DNA of 64,000 bases from Thermophagus sp052400625. Its GTDB lineage: Bacteria; Bacteroidota; Bacteroidia; Bacteroidales; Marinilabiliaceae. Numbering within the stretch: the first letter of the stretch is position 1; every line of letters begins with the position of its first letter. Below are positions 36,986 through 44,829 of the stretch, in pieces. The stretch lies in NCBI GenBank assembly GCA_052400625.1, contig JBQTGH010000001.1. One strand, given 5' to 3'. The notes under the pieces are model-generated. The model did no database searches. It was not told the DNA's origin and was given only the letters and a program-made list of their open reading frames with translations. A program made the position numbers and the translations under genes.

Positions 36986-37987
36986 TTATTTCTTCAGCAA
37001 TTCATCCTTAAAAAACTGTCCGGCCCGGGTTGGGGTATAGTTCCAGTCTTTGATTAACTGTGGCGACCAATCGGGATCAAAGACCCAGGCCACCCAGGAG
37101 ATGCCTTTGGCATCAAAATAATCCATGATGGTACGGCCATATTCCTCATCTCCCAGACAGGGGATGTGAGCGCCCTTCTGATCGGGATACATATATCCAA
37201 TTTCTGTGGCAATGACCGGATAGTGGTCGGCCACAAATCCGAAGTCACGTTCCCATTGCGGCACCCAGGGCTGTTCCCGCTTCTGCGGATAGGGATGACT
37301 GACATAGGCAACATTGTCGAACGGCAAAGGAGAATGCATCAGCGGCGTCAGATCATAGGCCCAGTTAAAGCCGGCCACCAAAACAACGGCATGAGGACTG
37401 TTGGCTTGAATAACGGATATGATGTCCGAAACGATTTCGGTCCACTGTTCCCACGACAGCGATCCCAGCTGACCATTAAATGTAGTGGGTTCATTAAATA
37501 TTTCGTAAAGCGCCACCGCCGGCTCATCGGCATACCGGCGCGAGATGGTATACCAGAACCTTAGCGTCTCCCGGATGGAAGTGTCATACATTTTGGCCTG
37601 GAACAATCCGGTTCGCAGGTTCCCGATGGAATGCCAGTCAATGATCACATATAATCCCGACTCTTTGGCCCATTGGATGCCCTGGTCCAGAAGCTTAAGA
37701 TATTCCTCTTCACCCCGTTCCCGCCAAGCCGAGGGATGCACCGGTAACCGAACGATGTTGGCGCCCCACCGATTCAGTTCTTCAAAAAGTTCTTTCTTCC
37801 AATGACCATTTTTTTCCAGCCGGTCCGGATCAGCAATATTAAACCCTTTAAATACAATGGTCTCATTCTGAGCGTTCACAAACTTGTTTCCATCAACAGA
37901 TATCCGGGTCAGTTTTGTTTCCTGTGCGGAAGCCAACATCATCGCAAGCAGGAAAATCAGATTAATTAATAAAATCTTTCTCTTCAT
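36986..37987 (-). CDS. Secreted glycoside hydrolase family 5 (cellulase-type) enzyme
   Basis: A 333-residue TIM-barrel hydrolase with signal peptide (cleavage after ASAQ near residue 22). The family 5 acid/base Glu166 is in YEIFNEPT, and the nucleophile Glu262 is in IATEIGYM; VRLPVHPSAW and IIDWHS are further GH5 signatures. It cleaves beta-linked glucans or mannans with retention; the subfamily, and so beta-1,4 against beta-1,3 or beta-1,6 preference, is not readable. It has no accessory domain and lies 2 kb beyond the PUL with its own terminator, so it may belong to the same programme but not the same transcript. Confidence 0.9.
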   Translation of the reverse strand: MKRKILLINLIFLLAMMLASAQETKLTRISVDGNKFVNAQNETIVFKGFNIADPDRLEKNGHWKKELFEELNRWGANIVRLPVHPSAWRERGEEEYLKLLDQGIQWAKESGLYVIIDWHSIGNLRTGLFQAKMYDTSIRETLRFWYTISRRYADEPAVALYEIFNEPTTFNGQLGSLSWEQWTEIVSDIISVIQANSPHAVVLVAGFNWAYDLTPLMHSPLPFDNVAYVSHPYPQKREQPWVPQWERDFGFVADHYPVIATEIGYMYPDQKGAHIPCLGDEEYGRTIMDYFDAKGISWVAWVFDPDWSPQLIKDWNYTPTRAGQFFKDELLKK

Positions 37988-38387
37988 AATGCTTAAAATT
38001 ATAAAGTTTCATTTTAAAAACCACATAAAAAACACCTCATCAGACAGTTATCATTAAAAACCCATTCAATACTTTCTTAATGTTCCTATGCCTGACTAAG
38101 AGAATCAAGAAAAAAGAAAGAAACATTTATAACAATAATGATTTGTCATAAAAGAAATATTCAAACATGATCCCACCATCCTAGTTGTCGGCAACTTAGA
38201 TTAATCAACACCCATAAAAATATTACTTTTCCATCATCTAAGTGTATGGTTAACACTTTTCAAATATACACATTTCTACACATAAATTCATTGTTTTTTT
38301 AAGGAAACGCTATAAAGCATTAATAAATTTTTATTTTTGTAAAATACATATTATTAATAATCAATCCGTTTTTTATTTAAAATTATC
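37988..38387. other. AT-rich divergent intergenic region
   Basis: This 400-bp gap separates the divergent GH5 gene and the unknown gene at 38388. On the plus strand TATTTTTG (38332-38339) is a -7 match 49 bp before the 38388 start. On the minus strand TATATTTG (38261-38268) is a weaker candidate for GH5, 274 bp from its start. No gene or strong hairpin is seen. Confidence 0.45.
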
Positions 38388-39842
38388 ATGAAAAAAATTT
38401 ACACTATCAGTTTTTTGTGTTTCATTCTTTGGATTCCGGGGATATCTCAGAAGGTTAAAAAAGAAAAATTCATACTTCATGTTCCCACCAAACCCCTTAT
38501 CAAATTAAAAAACAACCCCGAAAGCTATTTCTGTAAAGACTTTCATTTCAATATAGAAGGCTTAAAAAAAACAGAGGAGAATCCCGATTTATTTATTTCA
38601 ATAAAGTCTTATCCTGCCGCCAAACATTCTAGTTTTTCATTAGAGCATTCCGATAGTTATGGCAATAAAAGTCCAATTACTGACTTTTTATGCACCCAAC
38701 CATTCGAAGTAACAATAAAAGATTCAAACAAAAACATAATATTCCATCGCACCTACAACATATTTGACTTCATCGATAAGCCGATTATGAACCCTGAGCA
38801 TGTGGCTACCCCAGATCGATTAGATTCAGATTTATCGATTCAGATGGATATGTCGAGATATTTTTCTTATTTGTTTTCACCGAATTACACACCACGGTTT
38901 GAAATTAAGTTGAATTATATCACCAAGAGCCAAAATCATGATGATATTAATTCCGCATTCGAGTCTGCCAAACAAGGCATAGATTTATTCAATCAAAAAC
39001 ATTTTGAGGAAGCAAAAACAGAATTAAACAAAGCATTGGAAATATGGATGAAAGCACTAGAAGAGAAGAATTTATCCAACAAAAAAGCAAGAATCAATAA
39101 AAATATCACCAAAGGAATTTATGATAATGTTATCCAAACACTGATCCTGCTGGATAGATTTGAAGAAGCGGATGAATTAATAACTTCTATCCAAAAAGAG
39201 ATTCAGGGTATTTATGCCGCATTGCTAGGGAAACACTATTATCTTTTAACAAACCTCAAAAACATAAAAATGGCGAATGAGGGCAATTCAGATTTCCATT
39301 TTGTAGACCTGGAATATGATGAATCCGTTAAACCCATGGTTAAAGGAGAGGAAAAAATGAAACCAAATTCGCCCCAAGACATCCGGAATCTTCTTCACGG
39401 TTCTTGGCGATTTATGCTTATTACTAAGGATGGACTTCCAGCAAGCATCGAAGACTACGATTATAAAAATAGAGAAAAGAACCTTTTAGGTAAGGGGGTA
39501 GAACAAATCCTACATTTAAATCCTGACGGAACATCAATCCACCAAGAAGGAGCTTGGGATGAAGGTGAAACACAAAACATGGAGGGAGCCTTTAGCGGAT
39601 ACTGGAGATACACGGCGGTTCCCAACCCTAAAGACCCCGATAAATTACTCTATTTTCTATTTTTCGCCATGGAAAAAGAAGAACTTAACAATGTTATGGA
39701 AAACATTCGCTCTCTTGAATATTTAGGTGTTTATTCTATAAACGATAGAAAACTTATTCTTAAAGCCCCTAATTTCAATCCCAACGTTGACGGCAGAGGA
39801 TATTACGTTCAATTACAAAGAATTGATCGTCCTAAATTTTAA
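38388..39842 (+). CDS. Exported protein of unknown function, TPR-like middle and beta-rich C-terminus
   Basis: A 484-residue protein not recognised. A signal peptide (about 1-20, ending GISQ) is followed by a beta-rich N-terminal part. A helical segment near 195-225 (INSAFESAKQGIDLFNQKHFEEAKTELNKAL, quoted in part, resembles one TPR pair) comes next. The C-terminal region (about 328-484) opens with LLHGSWRFMLITKDG and includes LHLNPDGTS and FSGYWRYT, looking like a lipocalin-type fold. Codon use is clearly more AT-rich than the flanking genes, and an element with perfect terminal inverted repeats lies 10 bp behind it, so recent acquisition is plausible. Confidence 0.8.
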   Translation: MKKIYTISFLCFILWIPGISQKVKKEKFILHVPTKPLIKLKNNPESYFCKDFHFNIEGLKKTEENPDLFISIKSYPAAKHSSFSLEHSDSYGNKSPITDFLCTQPFEVTIKDSNKNIIFHRTYNIFDFIDKPIMNPEHVATPDRLDSDLSIQMDMSRYFSYLFSPNYTPRFEIKLNYITKSQNHDDINSAFESAKQGIDLFNQKHFEEAKTELNKALEIWMKALEEKNLSNKKARINKNITKGIYDNVIQTLILLDRFEEADELITSIQKEIQGIYAALLGKHYYLLTNLKNIKMANEGNSDFHFVDLEYDESVKPMVKGEEKMKPNSPQDIRNLLHGSWRFMLITKDGLPASIEDYDYKNREKNLLGKGVEQILHLNPDGTSIHQEGAWDEGETQNMEGAFSGYWRYTAVPNPKDPDKLLYFLFFAMEKEELNNVMENIRSLEYLGVYSINDRKLILKAPNFNPNVDGRGYYVQLQRIDRPKF

Positions 39843-39852
39843 CTTTCTCTAA

Positions 39853-40048
39853 AGAGTGTCTTAAATTTTTACTTCAATTGATTTTTCATCCCTATAACTT
39901 TCATCTTAGTTATTGGCCGAACGGAACCCGCATGACCTACAGTTTAGACATGTTCATATTGTGAGAAACCTTCTTGCCATGCTCGTTTCATTTATTTACC
40001 TATAACGCAACAACTAATTTATAGCATCAAAAAAATTTAAGACACTCT
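39853..40048. mobile_element. MITE-like element with perfect 18-bp terminal inverted repeats
   Basis: AGAGTGTCTTAAATTTTT (39853-39870) is the exact reverse complement of 40031-40048. The 196-bp element has no ORF. Inside, 39924-39937 and 39974-39990 form a partial stem related to hairpins at 54347 and 62228. No clean target duplication is visible. It fits a miniature inverted-repeat transposon, or an unusually large terminator between two convergent genes. Confidence 0.65.
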
Positions 40049-40073
40049 ATTTTTACGCTTGTTCCATTACCCA

Positions 40074-40847
40074 TCAAAAACTCAGCAGCCACTCCAGCAG
40101 TCCCGGTTCGCTGAATGCGGCATCCCATGAATTGTGGTTTAACTCCGAATAGAGCGTGTATCGGGTATTTACATTACATTTCCTCAGAACCTCAAAAACC
40201 TGTCGGGAATAAACCGATGGCACCACATCATCCTTTCCGCCGTGGAAAAACCAAACCGGAACATGACAATAGGTGGACGTCAAAGCCGGGTCATGACCAC
40301 CGCAAATGCAAATGGCTGCAGCATATTTCTCAGGCCATCGATATAAAAACTCCAGGGTACCTATGCCGCCCATGGATAACCCCATCACATACATTCGTTC
40401 GGGATCTACCCTCCCCGATGCCATCAGCTCTTCTACCAGACTATTGACCAGTTGAGCGGGACGGGGTGCAGAATCACCCAGCGGAAAACTAAATTCCCAG
40501 ACACCGTCACTGTTTTTCTCCTTGACGCGATGCGTCCACATAACATTGGGCGGACATTGCGGTAATAACACAATGGCGTCCTGCGTGGGGCGACCTTCTT
40601 CATCTACAAACAATGCGGCACCGTGTATCAACTGCTTTTCATTATTTACCCCTCTTTCCCCGGCACCGTGCAAAAACAAGATCAAGGGATACTTTCTTCC
40701 CGCTTCCATATTTGGGGGATATAATATCCGATAGTTTAAAGTATCATTATCATGAACAAATACATTGGGTAAAAAAGCCTCAAAATGCTGTGCCTTGACA
40801 TTTATGGCTGTCAGCACAACCAATACCAGTAAACATAAATTTCTCAT
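40074..40847 (-). CDS. Secreted alpha/beta-hydrolase (esterase/phospholipase-carboxylesterase type)
   Basis: A 257-residue exported esterase. The ATG at 40847 gives the signal MRNLCLLVLVVLTAINVKAQ; the longer frame from 40895 places 16 non-signal residues in front. Oxyanion motif LFLHGAGERG, nucleophile elbow GLSMGGIG, the acid in HGGKDDVVP and the His in ELNHNSW define a Ser-Asp-His triad. Relatives called predicted peptidase or LpqC-like esterase are common in PULs, where they remove acyl groups from polysaccharides. The 22-bp palindrome array lies directly upstream. Confidence 0.85.
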   Translation of the reverse strand: MRNLCLLVLVVLTAINVKAQHFEAFLPNVFVHDNDTLNYRILYPPNMEAGRKYPLILFLHGAGERGVNNEKQLIHGAALFVDEEGRPTQDAIVLLPQCPPNVMWTHRVKEKNSDGVWEFSFPLGDSAPRPAQLVNSLVEELMASGRVDPERMYVMGLSMGGIGTLEFLYRWPEKYAAAICICGGHDPALTSTYCHVPVWFFHGGKDDVVPSVYSRQVFEVLRKCNVNTRYTLYSELNHNSWDAAFSEPGLLEWLLSF

Positions 40848-40904
40848 TGGTCTAATTTTTTTAATTCCCTGATTTAATGGGATTATCCTTATCATTTTTT
40901 ATTC

Positions 40905-41036
40905 CCTGCGCATGATGCGCCGATTGGATGCTTATCGACCAACCATTCGATGCGCATCAATTGATTAAATGATGCGCATCAATTTGCGGAAAGATGCGCA
41001 TCAACGACTTAAACGATGCGCATGAATTTTTTGTTC
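40905..41036. repeat. Six-copy 22-bp phased array of the palindrome GATGCGCATC
   Basis: Copies start at 40905, 40927, 40949, 40971, 40993 and 41015, exactly 22 bp apart. Copies three to five are perfect GATGCGCATC, copy six differs at its last base, and copies one and two are degenerate (CCTGCGCATG, GATGCTTATC). The 12 bp between palindromes vary, apart from AA after the perfect copies. The array ends about 58 bp upstream of the esterase start, inside the 359-bp gap to the sulfatase stop. Two-turn phasing of identical dyads suggests cooperative regulator binding. Confidence 0.8.
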
Positions 41037-41206
41037 GAAACTTACAATTGCATCTCCCGTTCATGTGGCAATAAACCTATTCCTGTTATAACAGTTTAAT
41101 TCAATCCTTTCTCTTGAATCTATTTTACCTTTTGGCCATAAGGAACAGACATAGCTTGCCAATTAACGGCTATACGGTTGCAGAGGGATAAGATGCCCTG
41201 GGTGTT

Positions 41207-42844
41207 TCAACGGTCCTTTATTATTCCCCGCTCTTTATACTTTTGAATGAATTGTCGGTCGAGGCTGTCCGAATCCCCGTACTTCTGTCTGATGCGGTAT
41301 AGCTTTTGGGTCAATTCAAATACCACGTCCTTATAGGCCGGATCATCATAGACATTATTCAGTTCATTGGGATCTTTTTTCCGGTCGTATAATTCCCATT
41401 CATCAATATCGTAATAAAAATGAATTAATTTATACTCTTTTGTCACGATTCCATAATGGCGTTTCACCGCATGAAAACCCGGATATTCATAATAGTGGTA
41501 ATAAACGGCATCGCGGGTCCACTTTTCAGGTGTTCCCACAAGCAAGGGCATCAGACTTTCCCCTTGCATGTCATCGGGGATTTCGACCCCTGCCGCCTCC
41601 AGAAAGGTGGGGGCAAAATCGAGGTTTTGCACCATCTCATCGGATACCGAGCCCGGTTTAATTTTGCCGGGCCAGCGCATCAACAAAGGGGTCTTAAACG
41701 ATTCGTCATAAATAAATCGTTTGTCGAACCAGCCATGCTCACCAAGGTAAAATCCCTGATCGGAGGTATACACCACAATGGTGTTTTCCTTAAGCCCCGA
41801 CTGTTCCAAATAATCGAGCACTCGGCCCACATTCTCATCGACAGAGGCAATGCATCCCAGGTAATCCTGCATATAACGCTGATATTTCCATCGTAATAAA
41901 TCAGAATCATTCATGCTGGGATATAACTTTTTAAATTCTTCGTTGATGGGGCCGTAGACCTCATCCCACTGTTTCTTTTGCTCCTCGGTAAACCGACCAT
42001 ATTTGCTTTTAAATATTTTAAACCCCCAATCGGATGGTTCTTCAATGCCCAGTTCATGTGCAACATCGGGATAGATTTTATTATCCGCTGAAATGGTCAT
42101 ATGATGCAGCAAACTCATTTCAGCTTCTCCGGCCGCTGTTCCACGACCCGCATAATCATCAAAAAGGGTTGCCGGCTCGGGAAATGTTCTTTTTGTAAAC
42201 TCACGGTAATGTCGAGGCGCAGGATACCACTCCCTGTGTGGCGCTTTGTGCAAATAGAACAAAAGAAAAGGTTGATCCTTTTGACGCTTGCTTTCCAGCC
42301 AGTCAAGGGTCAAATCGGTTATAATATCCGTCACATAGCCCGTTATGGTTGTATCGCCTCTTTTCGAAATAAATTCCGGGTTATAATAGTCGCCCTGGTC
42401 GGGAAGAATCATGAACTCATCAAAACCTTTGGGATTATTTCCGAAATGCAGTTTTCCGAACATGGCGGTTTGATAACCTTGCTCATGCATGATTTGAGGG
42501 AAAGTAATATTGGTCGTATCAAAAGGAAAAACATTATCCACTTTCCCATGCAAATGCGCATGTTTACCTGTTAATATGGTGGCCCTGGATGGTGCACAAA
42601 TAGAATTGGTAACCGATGCATTGGTAAAAAGCATTCCCTCATGAGCTATTCGATCAATATTGGGTGTTTCAATCAGCTTATTGTTATAGGCACTAATGGC
42701 CTGATAGGCGTGGTCGTCACTCATGATGAAGACAATGTTGGGCCTCTTCTTCTCCACCTTTTGTTGCCCGGAACAGGATACAAATAAGGAAAGAAGAAGG
42801 ATGGGAAACATACTACCCAACCGGGAAAAGTTATATTTGCTCAT
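41207..42844 (-). CDS. Sulfatase lipoprotein (family S1, Cys-type)
   Basis: A sulfatase of about 545 residues. From the ATG at 42844 the lipoprotein signal ends at Cys24 (LFVSCSG); an ATG 18 bp earlier is also possible. IVFIMSDDHA supplies calcium ligands. The active-site motif CAPSR (Cys83) is followed by ATILTGKHAH and is converted to formylglycine by a maturase that is not in the window. KLHFGN and TSDQGFYLGEHGWFDKR complete the site. It removes sulfate esters from carbohydrates; the subfamily and substrate are not readable. It lies 31 bp after the GH43 gene and is surely cotranscribed with it. Confidence 0.92.
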   Translation of the reverse strand: MSKYNFSRLGSMFPILLLSLFVSCSGQQKVEKKRPNIVFIMSDDHAYQAISAYNNKLIETPNIDRIAHEGMLFTNASVTNSICAPSRATILTGKHAHLHGKVDNVFPFDTTNITFPQIMHEQGYQTAMFGKLHFGNNPKGFDEFMILPDQGDYYNPEFISKRGDTTITGYVTDIITDLTLDWLESKRQKDQPFLLFYLHKAPHREWYPAPRHYREFTKRTFPEPATLFDDYAGRGTAAGEAEMSLLHHMTISADNKIYPDVAHELGIEEPSDWGFKIFKSKYGRFTEEQKKQWDEVYGPINEEFKKLYPSMNDSDLLRWKYQRYMQDYLGCIASVDENVGRVLDYLEQSGLKENTIVVYTSDQGFYLGEHGWFDKRFIYDESFKTPLLMRWPGKIKPGSVSDEMVQNLDFAPTFLEAAGVEIPDDMQGESLMPLLVGTPEKWTRDAVYYHYYEYPGFHAVKRHYGIVTKEYKLIHFYYDIDEWELYDRKKDPNELNNVYDDPAYKDVVFELTQKLYRIRQKYGDSDSLDRQFIQKYKERGIIKDR

Positions 42845-42875
42845 TTTTAACTGTTTTATCAAATAAAAGGAAATC

Positions 42876-44681
42876 TCAGTCCACCTTTATTACTTTAGTC
42901 CGCTCCGAAATTCCATTTTCATTAAAGGCCTCAATAGAAAAGTAGTATGGCGCATCCCTGTCCAGACAGCGCATAAAGAGTTCATTATCATCGTAAACGA
43001 GCCACGACAAATAGAGCTTATCGGGTGCAATACCCCAACGGATGTTGTATCCCTGCGCTCCTTTCACGGGCTTCCAGGTGAGCCGGGCATCTCTGCGGTC
43101 GTCCTGCCGCTCCACCCTGAAACCCTTAACTTTGTCCGGTTTCTTGCCCAATCCAATGCCAAACACGCGGACTTCGGACAGTGCCAGATTTCTGCCCGGC
43201 ACTTTTACATTGTTATAACGAATGTATTTCCCAATCACCGGCTCATTTAGTGGGATATAGGCATTGGGTGAATCTTTGTAGCTATTGCTACGGTCTACTA
43301 CGGTAATCCAGTTTTCTCCATCGTCCGACACTTCCAGAGTAAAGCGGTGACGTAATCCATCAACCCGCGTATAAATACCAGTTTCATAATCATGAAAATT
43401 GAGTTGAAAGGCATAAATCTTTCCGGGGTTTTGCATCTCAATTTGCACCCATTGTTGGTCATCATTGGCCTCGGCCACCCAAAAGGATTTGGGGTTCTCG
43501 TCGGTTAACACCTCAGTCAATATATTTCCATAATCATCAGTGGTTGCAGGTAATTCGGTAATTTCAATTTCATCGTCGTTGGTGGTACTCTTTTTAATTT
43601 GCAGTTTGGATGAAGAAACCGTTGTTTTTCCTTTATACGATAACAACATCCAACCACAATGCTGTCCGGCTTTAGATGGATGGTCAGGCCCAAAACGAGG
43701 GTAATCACCGTAATCGGTATTAGAATACATTAACCCTTCCTTATCAAAATAAACAGGGAACATACAAATTCGGCGTTCCCATTGAGAATTGGAAGCCAGG
43801 GCCATGGTTGCAAAATGCCAGTACTGCCCGTTGGTTTGTCGCATGGTCATGCCATGGCCTGCGCCGTTGGTAAATCCGCCCGGCTTAAAGCTCATGGGAT
43901 TGCTTTTCATATATTCAAAGGGCCCCAGCGGGGAATCCCCGATATAGACTCCGTCGGCATAAACGTTAAACTGAGTGCCCGGTGCAGCGTATTGCAGATA
44001 ATACTTCCCGTTGTGCTTGATGATGGATGCGCCTTCCATGTATCCTTCCTTAATACGGGGATGAAAATTGTTTTCACCGAAACGCTCCCAGCCATGCTTC
44101 TCTTCGTCCAGGTTAATTAACTCCTTAACGACACCTGTTTCCAGCATGCGGTCATCTTTATTAAGCATTTTCACCTTTATGGGATATACATTGGAAGAGC
44201 CCCAGTAGAGATAGGTTTTCCCGTCGTCGTCAATAAATACTTCAGAGTCCTGAATATTAGAGGTAATAGACGCTATTGGGGTCCATTTTCCACCTTTGGG
44301 GTCATCGGTATAGATGATACTGCCATAGCCTGCGGGGTCGCCGGCAAAATAGATAACCGAATCTTTGTAATTAAAGGCGGCGGGTGCATTGCACCCTTCA
44401 AAATACCACTGAACAGGTTTTATAAAGTCCCAGTGAATCAGGTCGCGAGAGTGCCAGTAGCCAAACGAGCGGGTCACAAACATATAGTATTCTCCGCGGA
44501 ACTCCACCACCGCCGGGTCGGCACCCGAGCGATAGGAAATATTCCGGCTGGAATTATAGACCATATAGGAATAGTCGATGTCCAGGGGATTGCAATAGGT
44601 TTGCGGGACCACTTCATCCTGAGCCCATCCGATGTTAACGGCTACCATTAATGCAATAAAAATATACAAAAGCCTCATCAC
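42876..44681 (-). CDS. Secreted GH43-type enzyme with F5/8C and fibronectin III domains
   Basis: A 601-residue exported protein (signal ends near GWAQ, residue 21). The N-terminal five-bladed propeller (about 45-330) has SGADPAV with the expected catalytic-base Asp55, plus DSEVFIDDDGKTYLYWGS and YMEGASIIKHNGKYYL, where the acid Glu is expected. A discoidin/F5-8C module follows (about 375-510; ENPKSFWVAEANDDQQW, RYNNVKVPGRNLALSEVRVFG), then an FN3-like segment to the end. GH43 enzymes release arabinose, xylose or galactose. The domain set suggests polymer-binding debranching activity; the specificity is unknown. Confidence 0.88.
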   Translation of the reverse strand: MMRLLYIFIALMVAVNIGWAQDEVVPQTYCNPLDIDYSYMVYNSSRNISYRSGADPAVVEFRGEYYMFVTRSFGYWHSRDLIHWDFIKPVQWYFEGCNAPAAFNYKDSVIYFAGDPAGYGSIIYTDDPKGGKWTPIASITSNIQDSEVFIDDDGKTYLYWGSSNVYPIKVKMLNKDDRMLETGVVKELINLDEEKHGWERFGENNFHPRIKEGYMEGASIIKHNGKYYLQYAAPGTQFNVYADGVYIGDSPLGPFEYMKSNPMSFKPGGFTNGAGHGMTMRQTNGQYWHFATMALASNSQWERRICMFPVYFDKEGLMYSNTDYGDYPRFGPDHPSKAGQHCGWMLLSYKGKTTVSSSKLQIKKSTTNDDEIEITELPATTDDYGNILTEVLTDENPKSFWVAEANDDQQWVQIEMQNPGKIYAFQLNFHDYETGIYTRVDGLRHRFTLEVSDDGENWITVVDRSNSYKDSPNAYIPLNEPVIGKYIRYNNVKVPGRNLALSEVRVFGIGLGKKPDKVKGFRVERQDDRRDARLTWKPVKGAQGYNIRWGIAPDKLYLSWLVYDDNELFMRCLDRDAPYYFSIEAFNENGISERTKVIKVD

Positions 44682-44708
44682 AATATTTTTTTTCCAATGA
44701 TGATTAAT

Positions 44709-44760
44709 ATGCCATTGAACAAGACCACCTCAAAAACAAGAATGTCATGCTCAACGGCAT
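44709..44760 (-). other. Intercistronic hairpin between GH3 and GH43
   Basis: ATGCCaTTGAaCA pairs with TGcTCAAcGGCAT (11 of 13 pairs) around a 26-nt loop. It sits in the 148-bp gap between the GH3 stop and the GH43 start. No T-tract follows, so processing or partial attenuation is more likely than full termination. Confidence 0.5.
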
Positions 44761-44782
44761 TTTAGATTTCAGGTGACAATAA

Positions 44783-44823
44783 TCTCATAAAAAACTCTGC
44801 GTCTTAGCGTCTGCGCGTTTTTA
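44783..44823 (+). repeat. Dispersed ACTCTGCG-TTAGCG repeat, left copy
   Basis: This segment (TCATAAAAAACTCTGCG then TCTTAGCGTCTGCGCGTTTTTA) matches the reverse complement of 60861-60900 over about 40 bp with a few differences. Shorter relatives are at 18151-18167 and 19073-19100. Together with the right copy it brackets the 16-kb susCD/GH144/GH3/regulator block in inverted orientation. Confidence 0.68.
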
Positions 44824-44829
44824 TTCACA

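Noticed and set aside
40905..41036. Short CRISPR-like array
   Set aside because: The repeat is about 10 bp and the gaps about 12 bp, far below CRISPR dimensions; a phased palindrome array fits better.
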